The notes beneath the pieces are model-generated. The model was given only the letters and a program-made list of their open reading frames with translations. It did no database searches and was not told the DNA's origin. The position numbers and the translations under genes were made by a program. This document shows, in pieces, positions 1 through 10,139 of a stretch of 40,287 bases of DNA. This stretch comes from Isotricha intestinalis (lineage: Eukaryota > Ciliophora > Litostomatea > Vestibuliferida > Isotrichidae). Position 1 is the stretch's first letter. Each line of letters starts with the position of its first letter. The stretch lies in the NCBI GenBank assembly GCA_023807065.1, contig JAJJLU010003669.1, forward strand, positions 1-40,287, in the 5' to 3' direction.

Positions 1-1
1 T

Positions 2-1003
2 TGTGTTCCTACTCCAGTTCAATTTTATAAAAGAATATCTCAAAAGAAATGTACTTTAAATTCAATAGAAAATTTCACATTTCAAAATGTACAAAAATTA
101 AAATTTATAACATGTTCAAATTTTGAAGAAAACACAAATGAAAATATAAATACAAATACAGATATTGAAGAAGAAGAAAATGAAAATAATTGTTTGCTAG
201 GATTAAACCCTATAAAAGAATCACAAGATGATCCTTTCAAATTATTAGAAGATAATATTAAATTTGAATCAACAAAGTCAAAATTAAGTGAAGAACCCTT
301 AAAATACATAGTAGAAATAGAATTTATAATAAGAATAAATGAGGAAAATCAAGTAATAGAAAGTGTATCATATAATGGAATATATAAAGAAGATCAAAAT
401 GATAATAATGATATAATATTTAATGTGAGATTCATAGGAAACGATGAAAAAGAAGGATTTCTAATAAGTGGAAGAGGAGGATATAAATTAGGAGAACCTT
501 TAATAATATTATCTGATAACAATGAATTAAATTATTATGGTTTTTATATTAAATGTGTTCCAGATAGACTTTATGATATCTTAAATGATAAACCAATTTT
601 ATTTGGAGAAGATTTTATTTATTCTTGTCCTAATGATTCTAATGCTGATAACTCTGATTTAAATTTAACAAAAATTAATTCAATTTCTGCTATTGGAATT
701 TATGGGAATTCTTATGATAATTCTAATGATTATATTGCTCTTGATAAAAGTAGTAATTTTAATCCCCTAGATAAAAATTATATTTTAAGAATTTATGTTG
801 ATAATGTTGGACCTAGTTCTTATCCTAGATATAGAGTTATAAAAGCTATTTTAAATAGTAATAATAATAATGAAAGTTTCAAACCTTATTTTCAAGTTAA
901 ATACTATTTCTTGAAAAATGGAATTAATGTTAAAAATAAAGGAAGTGTTTTACCCAAAATGCCTAAAGATTTAATTCAACCTTTTATTGAGTTAGATGTT
1001 TAA
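2..1003 (+). CDS. Tectonic-family protein (partial, 5' end outside window)
   Basis: The frame is open from base 2 to a TAA at 1001-1003, so about 333 C-terminal residues are present and the start lies upstream of the window; there is no convincing ATG inside. The conserved tectonic pattern is visible: a Gly-rich turn GRGGYKLGEPLI, then a Cys-containing segment (IKCVPDR), PILFGEDFIYSC, and a distal NVGPSSYPRYRV stretch. Known role of the family (TCTN1-3): secreted or membrane glycoproteins of the ciliary transition zone in the MKS/B9 module, gating ciliary protein entry. An acidic Asn/Glu linker (around bases 125-190) separates an N-terminal Cys-containing part from the main domain. No C-terminal transmembrane helix is seen, as in TCTN1. 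Assignment rests on motif recognition by eye; alternatives are unlikely but not excluded. Confidence 0.72.
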   Translation, partial: CVPTPVQFYKRISQKKCTLNSIENFTFQNVQKLKFITCSNFEENTNENINTNTDIEEEENENNCLLGLNPIKESQDDPFKLLEDNIKFESTKSKLSEEPLKYIVEIEFIIRINEENQVIESVSYNGIYKEDQNDNNDIIFNVRFIGNDEKEGFLISGRGGYKLGEPLIILSDNNELNYYGFYIKCVPDRLYDILNDKPILFGEDFIYSCPNDSNADNSDLNLTKINSISAIGIYGNSYDNSNDYIALDKSSNFNPLDKNYILRIYVDNVGPSSYPRYRVIKAILNSNNNNESFKPYFQVKYYFLKNGINVKNKGSVLPKMPKDLIQPFIELDV

Positions 1004-1248
1004 AAAAATTTTTTTAAAATTTATTTTTTTCAATTATTTAAATTTTTTATTTTTTTATTTATTTATAATTTTTCTTTTTATTTTTTTTAATTTATTTTAT
1101 TTAATTCAAGTCAATTTCCATTAAGTGTCTTTTATATTATTTTGTTAATATGAGTAGATTTGGTTTGATTGAAATTATTTTACTATTAATTATTTTTTCA
1201 AAAAAAAATTTGTTGATAATATTTTTTAAACAATAAAAATTAAATAAA

Positions 1249-3033
1249 ATGAGTAATGTAACTCAAAGAACATTTTCTTCAGATGCAAAAACAGATATTT
1301 CATATCAAAGGACATTAACACATAAGATGATAAAAGAAATGAAAAAATTAAAAAATATAACATTTATAAAGAAATTAGAAAAAATAAATTTAAAAACATT
1401 TCATCATAATTCTTTGAAAAATTCATTAAATGCAAATTATACATTTTATAAAAATGCAAAAGAAAAATTAAAATCTTCAGATTCATCATTAATTCAACAA
1501 TTAAGAATATTACCTCCTTTGGAATTATATAATTCTTTTAATAAATCTCCTTTTTCAAATAGAACATTATCAATAAATTCTTTAAGTTCAATTCAGAATT
1601 ATACAAGTAGAAATAAAAATAATAATAATATTAATAATAATATATATAATAGTTATTATAGTATTAATAATAATATTTATTATAATACAATAACTAATTT
1701 TTATAATAAGAATTTAAGTGAAAGGAAAAATAATAGAACAAGAAATAAAATGAAATTTATTCAGAGATTTAATTATACTGAAAATCCCAAAATTACAATT
1801 AGAGCAGAAAATAAAGAAGAATTAAATAAAAAAGCTAAGAAAATATTATTTCAAAAATATTTTAAAAAAATTCAAGAAAATGAAATAAAAAATATAAAAG
1901 AAGAAAGAAGTATAGAAATAGATTTAATGAATCTTCAAATAAAAAATTATCAGAAAATGATTAATTTAATTAAATTATATATTGAAAGTACAGATAAATA
2001 TTTAAAATATTTAAATAAGAAAATAAAAAAAGAAAAAGAAATTCAAAATGATTTATTTGAAAAAAAAAATGAAACTTTACATGAAACATATTTATTAAGA
2101 CATAGATTTGGAAGAGTACAAAGACAATTTGAAGCATGTTTAAATAATAAATTTTTTTTATTATGTGTAAAAAATAAAACAGGATTATTTGAAAAATTTT
2201 CAGAAGAAGATCAAAAAGATTATCAAAATGATATTGGAAGTTTAAATATATTATCTAACTTTAATTCTATTCAAAAAAAATTTAATAAACAAAAAACTCT
2301 TTCTGTTAAAGGAAAAGAAAAAAGATATTCTGTTTTAGAAGAAAATTTAAGTGAAGGAAAAAAAATTATTAGAGAACCAAGAATTATTTTTTCTGAACCT
2401 GAAGAATTTAAAAAAAAATTAGATATTATTTCTTATAATATTAAAAATAGTTTAATGATATATAATGAAAAACAATATGAATTAACAATTTTAAGAGAAA
2501 ATTTAAAAGAAAAAAAAGATTTAATTGAAAAAGATGAAGAATTAGAAAAATTTTTTAATGAAGAAATGAATATGACTTATAATAAATTAAAAGAAGAAAA
2601 ATTAAGAAATGAATATTTAAAAAATTATTTAAAGAATTTACCTAAAATAAATAATGAAAAACAATTAAATTTAGTTGATTTAAAAATAGTAGAAATATAT
2701 AATGAAATAAATAAAAAAGATGAATTTAAAAAAAAAATTTATAAATTTAATGAAAAATTAACTACTTTAAATAGATTAGCTGAAATTGAAAATAAAGTTA
2801 ATGAATTACTTAGTTTTAAAAATTATCAAGAAAAAAATAATTTTGAAAAATATAATATTATTAAAAAAAATCTTGATGTTCAAAATAGAATTAAAGCTAA
2901 TGAATTTGCTAAAATAAAAGCTAAAGAAGAATTTCAAGAAAAATTAAGAAAAATTATTGAAAAAAGTAATAAATATATTTTTAAACCTTTTAAAAAAGTA
3001 AGTAAAGATATTGAAATTAAAAAATCAAAATAA
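1249..3033 (+). CDS. Coiled-coil protein, paralogue of the 18567-20453 gene
   Basis: 594 aa, ATG in an A-rich context, TAA stop. The N-terminal 170 residues are Ser/Asn/Tyr-rich and basic; from about residue 190 to the end the protein is mostly charged helix (K/E/N heptads), predicting a long coiled coil. A distinctive non-coiled motif at about residues 297-320 (FFLLCVKNKTGLFEKFSEED) recurs as FLMSVKNSTRLVEKFSEQD in the minus-strand gene at 18567-20453. The two also share a downstream block (FSEPEEFKKKLDIISYNI versus FNDPQDFINHLDSISTNI) and the C-terminal IIEKSNKYIFKP versus VIEKSNKIIIKP. They are therefore a paralogous pair with one architecture. Function unknown; long coiled-coil proteins of this style in ciliated protists are often cytoskeletal or axonemal, which is inference only. 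Confidence 0.85.
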   Translation: MSNVTQRTFSSDAKTDISYQRTLTHKMIKEMKKLKNITFIKKLEKINLKTFHHNSLKNSLNANYTFYKNAKEKLKSSDSSLIQQLRILPPLELYNSFNKSPFSNRTLSINSLSSIQNYTSRNKNNNNINNNIYNSYYSINNNIYYNTITNFYNKNLSERKNNRTRNKMKFIQRFNYTENPKITIRAENKEELNKKAKKILFQKYFKKIQENEIKNIKEERSIEIDLMNLQIKNYQKMINLIKLYIESTDKYLKYLNKKIKKEKEIQNDLFEKKNETLHETYLLRHRFGRVQRQFEACLNNKFFLLCVKNKTGLFEKFSEEDQKDYQNDIGSLNILSNFNSIQKKFNKQKTLSVKGKEKRYSVLEENLSEGKKIIREPRIIFSEPEEFKKKLDIISYNIKNSLMIYNEKQYELTILRENLKEKKDLIEKDEELEKFFNEEMNMTYNKLKEEKLRNEYLKNYLKNLPKINNEKQLNLVDLKIVEIYNEINKKDEFKKKIYKFNEKLTTLNRLAEIENKVNELLSFKNYQEKNNFEKYNIIKKNLDVQNRIKANEFAKIKAKEEFQEKLRKIIEKSNKYIFKPFKKVSKDIEIKKSK

Positions 3034-3231
3034 CAAAATTTTATTTATTAATGTACTTGGAATTTATTTAATATATATATATAAAAATCAAAATAGATTT
3101 TTTTAAATAAAAATAGATAAATTTTATTTATAAAATATAAAAAATTATTAATAAATAAATTTTTTTAAATTAATCCTTTAATCAAAAAACTATAAAGAAT
3201 TCTCTATTTTAAAAAAAATATTAAATAAAAA

Positions 3232-4104
3232 ATGAGAAGACAAAGAGCATATACAATATATGATAAATCAGAAATATATAATATAGAAGAAATAAAAGTC
3301 AAAAATTATAAAGAAAAAAAATTAAAAATAGAAGATTTATCATCTGAAGAAGAAAATGAATTATTAAGTTTAAATTCAAATTATAAAATAAAACTTAGAG
3401 AATTAACATTAAAAGAAGAAGAAGAAAATGAAGAAAGAGAATTATATAATTTAATATATAATTTAAATGAAAAATATAAAAATAAAGAATATGAAGATGA
3501 TTTATTAAATGAAGATAAAAGTTCTTTAAGTAATTATTCTAATTTAATTTTTAATACTTCGAATTTTTCAGAAGATGAAAATTTAAAAAATATAATTTTA
3601 CATAATGTGAAAAATTATGATAAAATAATTAAAATAATGTTAATTGGAGAAAAAAAAGTAGGAAAAACTTTATTTTTAAATAAAATATTTAATAAGAATT
3701 ATAATAATGAAAAATATGATAAAACTGAATATTTAAATATTCGAAAAACTAATTTTGAAATTAATAATAAAAATATTAAATTTGAATTTTGGGATTCAAA
3801 TGAAAAATTTTTAAATTCAATTTTAGTAAAAACTTATTTTAAAATTTCTAATGCTTTTATTATTATTATTAATGAAAAATCAAATTTTCAATTTTTAGAA
3901 AAACAAATTAAAGAAATTCAATCAGTTAATAAACTTGATAAAATTTTTTTTGTTTTCAATTATAAATATTTTAATAATATAGAAATAAAAAAAAAATACG
4001 AAAAATTTTGTAAAGAATATCATATTGATTATTATGAAATTAATTTATTTGATTTTTCTTTTAAAAATATTCAATTTAAAAAATTTTTGGAAAAAGTAAT
4101 TTAA
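3232..4104 (+). CDS. Degenerate small-GTPase-like protein with acidic N-terminal extension
   Basis: 290 aa. Residues 1-125 are an acidic, Glu/Asn/Lys-rich extension with no recognised domain. From about residue 131 a Ras/Rab-like fold begins: beta-1 IIKIMLIG, a perfect P-loop GEKKVGKT (139-146), and the switch-II region FEFWDSN (184-190), where Rab proteins have WDTAGQE. The DxxG glycine is replaced and the catalytic Gln is missing (EKF follows). Beta-4 IFFVFNYKYF occupies the N/TKxD position without the canonical Lys/Asp. It should therefore bind phosphate through the P-loop, but guanine specificity and hydrolysis are doubtful. It could be a pseudo-GTPase scaffold or a fast-evolving Rab-like/RABL protein. 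Confidence 0.7.
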   Translation: MRRQRAYTIYDKSEIYNIEEIKVKNYKEKKLKIEDLSSEEENELLSLNSNYKIKLRELTLKEEEENEERELYNLIYNLNEKYKNKEYEDDLLNEDKSSLSNYSNLIFNTSNFSEDENLKNIILHNVKNYDKIIKIMLIGEKKVGKTLFLNKIFNKNYNNEKYDKTEYLNIRKTNFEINNKNIKFEFWDSNEKFLNSILVKTYFKISNAFIIIINEKSNFQFLEKQIKEIQSVNKLDKIFFVFNYKYFNNIEIKKKYEKFCKEYHIDYYEINLFDFSFKNIQFKKFLEKVI

Positions 4105-4328
4105 GAAAATAATTAATGGGAGAAATTTTAACATAAATTAAAATGTATAATAATAAAATTGAGTTTTTGTAAATAAAACATGGTGTAATATTCTTTTGAT
4201 ATGTTATTTTAAAAATTCATTAAAAAATTGATTTTTTGAAAAAATTTATATATTTTAAATAAATATAAATTATAAAAAATAAATAAGATTTATTTTTTTT
4301 TTTATATATATAATAATTTCTTTTCTTA

Positions 4329-5366
4329 TTAATTATATTGATCTTTCACTTTTAAATCTTCTAAATATTTTCTTTCTTGTTCAATATCTTTTTTTCTTTT
4401 ATTTATTAAATCTAACATTTTATCAATATTATTATTTATTTCTTCAACATTAAAATTATTGTTATTAGTATATGAATTACAATTATTATTGTTATTATTT
4501 ACATTAATATTATTATTTTTTTTAGTAATTGGTGAAGAAATATTTTTTTTTGCTGATTTTAAATTGTTTATTTTTTTAGGAATTAAATCAAAAGAAAAAT
4601 TTTCAGATGTTAAAGTTTTTAAAATAAAATTTCTTTTTTCTTCTAAAATATTTTTTAATTCTAATTGAATATTTTTTTCTAAATAATTTTCTTCTTCATC
4701 TTCATTTGTTAAAATATAATTAAATTCATTATTTTCTTTTTTATTTGTTTTATTTATATTTTTATTATAATTTAAATGATTATTATCATTTTTTTCTTCT
4801 GTTAATAAATAATTTAAATTACTATTATTTATATTAATAAAATGATTTTCACTTTTATATCTTATTAAATTATTATTATTATTATTTGTTTTTAATTTTT
4901 GAATAATTTGTTCTTTTTTAATTAATTCATTTTTTAAAGCAATAATTTCTTCTTTTTTTTTCTGTAAATTTTCTTTTAAATAATTATTACTTTTATCATT
5001 ATTAATTAAAGAAAAAGAAAAAGAATTTAAAACAAAATTTTTAATTAAATTTTTATTATTTAAACGATTATTTTTTTCATGATGTATATTATGAAATTTT
5101 TCATTTTCAAGTTCTTCTATTTTTTTTGATAAAAGTATTTTTTCTTCTTTTAATTTTTGAATAATTTGATTTTTACTTAATGTATTATAATTAATATTTT
5201 GATTTTTTAATTTTGCATTTTCTCTTTTTAATAAATCAATTGCATCTTTTGTTTGTTTTATTGTTTTATTTAAATCTTTTTGAATTTCTTCATTTTGTTG
5301 TTTAAATAAGTGATAATCATTTTTTAATCTATTATAAGAGTCAATTGATATCGAATGAGAAGCCAT
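4329..5366 (-). CDS. Coiled-coil protein, unknown function
   Basis: 345 aa, ATG at 5366, TAA at 4329. The first 180 residues are a regular Lys/Glu/Leu/Gln coiled coil starting just after SISIDSYNRLKNDYHLFKQQ. The middle is an Asn-rich low-complexity linker. The C-terminal about 40 residues return to charged helix ending in KVKDQYN. No catalytic motif or membrane segment is seen. It is divergently arranged with the two-exon coiled-coil gene beginning at 5586, about 220 bp away, so the two may share a promoter region. No family recognised. Confidence 0.75.
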   Translation of the reverse strand: MASHSISIDSYNRLKNDYHLFKQQNEEIQKDLNKTIKQTKDAIDLLKRENAKLKNQNINYNTLSKNQIIQKLKEEKILLSKKIEELENEKFHNIHHEKNNRLNNKNLIKNFVLNSFSFSLINNDKSNNYLKENLQKKKEEIIALKNELIKKEQIIQKLKTNNNNNNLIRYKSENHFININNSNLNYLLTEEKNDNNHLNYNKNINKTNKKENNEFNYILTNEDEEENYLEKNIQLELKNILEEKRNFILKTLTSENFSFDLIPKKINNLKSAKKNISSPITKKNNNINVNNNNNNCNSYTNNNNFNVEEINNNIDKMLDLINKRKKDIEQERKYLEDLKVKDQYN

Positions 5367-5585
5367 ATATTTTTTAAATAATTTTTTATAAAGAATAATA
5401 TTTAAATTAAGTATATTATAAATAATTTATTTTATTGAAAAATAAAAAAAACATTTTTTAATCAAATTAAAAATTAAATTTTTTATTTTGAAATAATATC
5501 AAAAAAGAATTATACTTCTATTAATTTAAATTTATTTATTAAGTTATTGTTTTTTTAAAGAGTATTTTTTATTTTTTTAAAATAA

Positions 5586-6926
5586 ATGGTAAATTTATAT
5601 TTTATTTATTGTTTTATTTAGGAGAATAATGACTTATATAATAAAGAGAATTTTTCGATAAATGATATTATGAAAATTAGAATGGAAGAAATGGAAAAGA
5701 AAATAAAAGAACAAAGTGAAAATTTAATTAAATTTTCAGAAATAGCAAATCAAAAAGAAGCTCAATTAAGTAATGATATTTCAAATTATTTGAAAGAAAT
5801 AAAAAAATTAAAAAATGAAACGGAATCATTAAATAAAAAAATAAATACTTTAACTAAAGAAAAAGAAGATAATAATAATAAAATAATTGTTTTAAAAAAA
5901 GAAAATGAGGAATTAAAAAAAATAAATAACTTAAAGAATTCTTCATCTCAAAATTTAGATAAAAAAAAGTATGAAGATTATATAAAAGTATTAAAGAAAA
6001 ATATTTTAAATTTAGAAGAAGAAAAAAAAGGTTTAGAAGAAATAGTAATAAAACAAGAAAATAAAGTTTTAGAATTAAATAATCATTATAATAAAGTAGA
6101 AAATTTATTAAAAGAAAAAGATAAAGAAATAAAAAATAATTTACAATATACAAATAAATTAAGTGATAGTGTAAATTTTTATAAAAAAGAAATTGCTAAA
6201 TTAAAATATAATACTTTAAAATATGAAACAAATATAAATGATATTTTAGTTTTAAAAAATGAAATTAAAAATATGAAAAATGAAATGAATAATAAAGAAA
6301 GTAAAATAAATTTATTATCTAAAAATAATAAAATTTTACAAGGAAAAATTAATAAATTAACTCAAAGTTATAATAATAAAAATTTAAATAATATTGGTTT
6401 AAGTGTTCAATTAAATAAAAAGAATAATTATTCTAATAATAAAATAAGTAAATCACAAGATATTTATAATAATGATAATAGAAACAAAAACAGTAAATAT
6501 TATGTTTATGCAAAAAATGAAGATAATGAAGATTTAAATAATTTAAATTCAGAAAGAGAAAAAAAAATAAAATATAATGAAATAAAAGAAAAATATGAAA
6601 AAGAAAGAGAAAATCAAAAAATAATGTTAGAAAAAATTTTATATAATAATAATAATAAAATAAATGAAAATGAATATATTTCAATAAATGATAAAAATAA
6701 AACAATTAAATTAAATAATAATAATGAACAAGGACCTTCTATTAATATTTCTCAAGAAGTTGAATATCCAATTATTGAATCTTCTTATGTTATTTTAAAA
6801 GGAGAAAATGAAGAAAATTTAAATAATGATAATATAGTAAAAGAGAATTTAAATGAAGAAGAAGAAAATGAAATAGAAGTTAAAAAATTACATAATTATT
6901 TTGATAAAATTTTAAATGAATTTTAA
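5586..6926 (+). CDS. Coiled-coil protein with an intron directly after the ATG
   Basis: The obvious ORF starts at 5670, but in-frame sequence extends upstream to 5622, where it follows a typical acceptor (TTTATTTAG). Exactly upstream, ATG at 5586-5588 abuts a GTAAAT donor. Removing 5589-5621 (33 nt) joins ATG to GAG AAT AAT GAC in the same frame as the ORF, adding 16 codons before the Met at 5670 and making about 435 aa. The protein is a near-continuous Lys/Glu/Asn coiled coil to about residue 240, followed by an Asn-rich linker and an acidic C-terminal region ending KKLHNYFDKILNEF. No enzymatic motif. If the intron model is wrong, translation would begin at 5670 and the protein would be 418 aa. 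Function unknown. Confidence 0.75.
5589..5621 (+). other. Predicted 33-nt spliceosomal intron after the start codon
   Basis: Starts GTAAATTTATAT and ends GTTTTATTTAG, giving GT-AG ends with a T-rich 3' half. The first exon's coding part is the ATG alone. Splicing puts the ATG in frame with the long coiled-coil ORF, while the unspliced sequence reads straight into a TAG at the acceptor. The length resembles ciliate micro-introns. Predicted from sequence only. Confidence 0.65.
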
Positions 6927-6936
6927 AATATTTTTT

Positions 6937-9000
6937 TTAATTTTTTAAATAACTTAAAATTAATTTTATTTCAATCACATTATCTTCTTTCATATTTAAA
7001 TCATTTAATAATTGTTTTAAAGTATATTCTAAATTTTCTTTACAATCATTTGCAATTTTATTTTTTAATCCAATCATTATTTTTTTTAAAATAGAAATAA
7101 TTTTATCAATAGGAATATTTTGTTCATTTTGGATTTTATTTATAAAATAATAAATTACATTTTCTAAAGTTTGAATCGGAATTTCATTTAAATCTTCAAA
7201 AGTAAATTTAGTTAAATTAATTAAAAGAGAATTTAAATTATTTTCATCAACTAAATTTTGAATTGGATCATTAATATAATTATTCAAATTTTTATAATTA
7301 TTAATACTAAAATTATTATTTTTATAATTAAAAGTATTATTAAAATTAACTGATTGATTAGTTAAATTTGGAGTTCCATTAGAAATAATTTTTTCTAATC
7401 TTTCAATTCTATTATTTAAATCAGAAGTAACATTGAAAAAATCATTTTTAAATTGAGTTAAACAATCAATTAAAACTATTTGTTTTTCTGATAAATCTTT
7501 CATTTTATGTATTAATTGAGTATATTCATCATTTTTATTTTTATTTTCTAAAATAATATTTTTCTTATTTCCACTTTCTAAATTATTTGAATCTGAAGAA
7601 ATCATATAATAATTATTTTTATTATTTGTATTTAAAGTATAATTATTATTATTTTTTGAATTTGTATTTATTGTATTATTATTATTTGAATGATAAGAAT
7701 AATCTTTTGAAATTTTTCTATAATTATAATTTAAGCTTATATTATTTAAATTATCATTGTCATTTTCTATTGAATTATTAAATTTATAATTTTGATTATG
7801 TAAAGAATCTACAATATAAATATCATCTATTTTATTTGCTTTATCAAAAAAATCTTTATTTTTAGGAGTTTTAAATATTGATTCTTTTTCTTTTTTAAGA
7901 TATTTATTTAATTTTTGACTATCATTAATATTACTATTATTGTTATTATTTATATTACTTTCATTATTAGTATTATTTAATTTATTTTCACTTAATTTTT
8001 TAACACCTTTTTTCATTTTATTAATTTTATTTCTTAATTCATTATTTTCACTATAATTTCTTTTAGAATCACTAGAAATAATTTTATTACTTTCATTTAA
8101 TTTATCATTATTATCATTTAATAATGTTAAAATTTGATTACATTTATTTTGAATAAACTCGTCTTTTTCTTCTTGTAAAACAGAAATAAAATCAATTAAT
8201 TGGTTTTTTAAAGAAGAAATATCTTTTGGACAATGAAAAATTAATAAATATAATATATTTAAAGCTTCTTTTCTTAAATCATTTTCATTATCTTGTAAAA
8301 AATCTAATATTTTATACATAGTAATATTAGCAAATTGTTTAAATTTTTCTTTACATTTTTTAATTAATTCATTAAAACATTGAAGTAAAAAAATTTTATT
8401 TCCAAAATTATCATTTTCAATAAATAATATTAATTTTTCCCATAAATATTTCATATATTTATTATTTTGTAAAAAGTAATTTAAATTTATTATTAATTCC
8501 TTTAAACATAATACACCACAAATTTGACATAATTCATCATTTTGTTTCATATTATAAATACAAAAGCCTTGGCAAATTTCATAGTTTTGTTTATTTTGAT
8601 TTTGAGCAATATTATTATTATCATTAAATAAAATTTGAATTATTTCTTTAAATATTTTTGATATAAATTCTAAATTTATTTTTGAATGAATATTACTTTG
8701 AATTGTTGTTAAAATTCTTGATAAAAATGGAAAAGTTTTTGATAAATCGTTTTTAAAAGGTAAAAAAAATTCAGGAAGTAATTTTAATAAATTTTCCTTT
8801 TCTTCTTCTTTTTCACTATTTGCTATTGCTCTTGATATTGTGTGGAATATAAATGTTATATTTTTTTGATTTGTTATATTTTCTGTTATTAAATTATAAA
8901 ATTCTATATATAATATATTTGAATGAGAAGAATCATTTTCTTTTATTTTTAATATTATTGAATTTAATATTTTTTCTAAGTCTGAAAGATTTTTTTCCAT
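6937..9000 (-). CDS. TORTIFOLIA1/SPIRAL2-like HEAT-repeat microtubule-associated protein
   Basis: 687 aa. Residues 1-300 are alpha-helical repeats with HEAT/TOG character (for example FLLQCFNELIKKCKEKFKQ and LRKEALNILYLLIFHCPKD). An Asn-rich linker spans about residues 320-490. Near residue 500 a short helix reads KMKDLSEKQIVLIDCLTQF followed by LNNRIERLEKII. This matches the layout of the plant TORTIFOLIA1/SPIRAL2 family (QL.xIE.QQ..ll..LQ.F ... LE.Rv..LE). A compact helical C-terminal domain ends ELKLILSYLKN-like. Known family members bind microtubule minus ends or the lattice; a microtubule role here is inferred. Its 3' end lies 10 bp from the convergent coiled-coil gene's stop. It could alternatively be a generic ARM/HEAT protein. 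Confidence 0.68.
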   Translation of the reverse strand: MEKNLSDLEKILNSIILKIKENDSSHSNILYIEFYNLITENITNQKNITFIFHTISRAIANSEKEEEKENLLKLLPEFFLPFKNDLSKTFPFLSRILTTIQSNIHSKINLEFISKIFKEIIQILFNDNNNIAQNQNKQNYEICQGFCIYNMKQNDELCQICGVLCLKELIINLNYFLQNNKYMKYLWEKLILFIENDNFGNKIFLLQCFNELIKKCKEKFKQFANITMYKILDFLQDNENDLRKEALNILYLLIFHCPKDISSLKNQLIDFISVLQEEKDEFIQNKCNQILTLLNDNNDKLNESNKIISSDSKRNYSENNELRNKINKMKKGVKKLSENKLNNTNNESNINNNNNSNINDSQKLNKYLKKEKESIFKTPKNKDFFDKANKIDDIYIVDSLHNQNYKFNNSIENDNDNLNNISLNYNYRKISKDYSYHSNNNNTINTNSKNNNNYTLNTNNKNNYYMISSDSNNLESGNKKNIILENKNKNDEYTQLIHKMKDLSEKQIVLIDCLTQFKNDFFNVTSDLNNRIERLEKIISNGTPNLTNQSVNFNNTFNYKNNNFSINNYKNLNNYINDPIQNLVDENNLNSLLINLTKFTFEDLNEIPIQTLENVIYYFINKIQNEQNIPIDKIISILKKIMIGLKNKIANDCKENLEYTLKQLLNDLNMKEDNVIEIKLILSYLKN

Positions 9001-9205
9001 TTATTTTTTTTATTATTTTCATTTTTAAATTCATTTAATTTTTAAAATCAATTTTAAATGAATTTTTAATTTTCCTTTAATCTAATATATTATTTATTTA
9101 TTATTTATAATTTTTTATTTTTCTTAGAAAATTAAATTATTAAATCTAATAAAATATAAATTAAATATATAAATCGAAAAAACAAAAAATATTATAATAA
9201 AAAAA

Positions 9206-9742
9206 ATGAATCCAATAAATAAAAGATTACCAAGATTAACTCATTCAAATTCATTAAGAAGTTTAAGTACAAATTATTCTAAAAATGAATATTTCGAATT
9301 TCCGTTAAAAAGAGCATTAAATAATAAATCAAATACTTTTCTTTTAAATAAATCAAATTTAAGTTCTTCTTTACCTAAAATTTCAAATAAATATGATCCA
9401 ATAAAAAATAATAAACATTTAAATAAAATATATAATGAAAATTTTCAATGGTTTGAAAAATTTAATAAAATAAAAAAGAAGAATTTTTTAGCTTTAAAAA
9501 ATAATTTTAATGTTGAAGATTATCAAAAGAAATTATTGAATATTTTTATAAGTAATAATGCAAAAATAGAAAATAATAATATTTTTTATCAATTAAAAAA
9601 AAACTTTTCAAAAATTCAAAATATTTTAGAAGAAGATAAAAATTACATTCATAAAAATAATCGTTGGAAAGATGCTGCTGAAAAATTACAATATTTGTTA
9701 CCTCAACATTTAATTTCTAAATTAAAAAATTTAAGTATGTAA
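9206..9742 (+). CDS. Small basic protein, unknown function
   Basis: 178 aa, ATG in AAAAAATG context, TAA stop. The N-terminal 75 residues are Ser/Asn/Arg-rich and probably disordered (repeated NKSN, SLPKIS). The C-terminal half is helical, with ENFQWFEKFNKIKKKNFLAL and a closing RWKDAAEKLQYLLPQHLIS motif that looks conserved rather than low complexity. No membrane segment or known domain recognised. It diverges from the HEAT-repeat gene, with 205 bp between the two starts. Confidence 0.7.
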   Translation: MNPINKRLPRLTHSNSLRSLSTNYSKNEYFEFPLKRALNNKSNTFLLNKSNLSSSLPKISNKYDPIKNNKHLNKIYNENFQWFEKFNKIKKKNFLALKNNFNVEDYQKKLLNIFISNNAKIENNNIFYQLKKNFSKIQNILEEDKNYIHKNNRWKDAAEKLQYLLPQHLISKLKNLSM

Positions 9743-10139
9743 ATTTATTTTTAAAATTATTGCAATTGAATTTGCAATGTTATATATATTTAATTGTATA
9801 TATTTTATTTTATTTATCAATGTATGTTTGTATTAGTTGTTTTATTTTATTTTTTTCATTTTCATTTGAAAAAAATTAAAAATCATTTTATTTGATGAAA
9901 ATAATGCTAAATAATGGTTTTTATTATTATAAAATATTATTATTTTAAATTTAATTGTATAATTAAGAACAAAACGAAAATAAAATTTTTTTTTTCTTTT
10001 ATTTTTTTAAATAATATTTTAAAACAATAAATAAATTTACTTTTCATAATTTAATGATTAACTATTTATAATATATATTATTTTAATAATTTATAAAAAC
10101 ATTTGTTTGAATATCAATGAAATAAAAGAAGTAATGTTT
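9743..10139 (+). other. Convergent intergenic region, nothing recognised
   Basis: 397 bp between the stops of the small basic protein gene and the CDPK gene. It is A/T-rich with short T and A runs, consistent with two opposed 3' UTRs. I see no tRNA, repeat or ORF with coding character. Confidence 0.6.
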
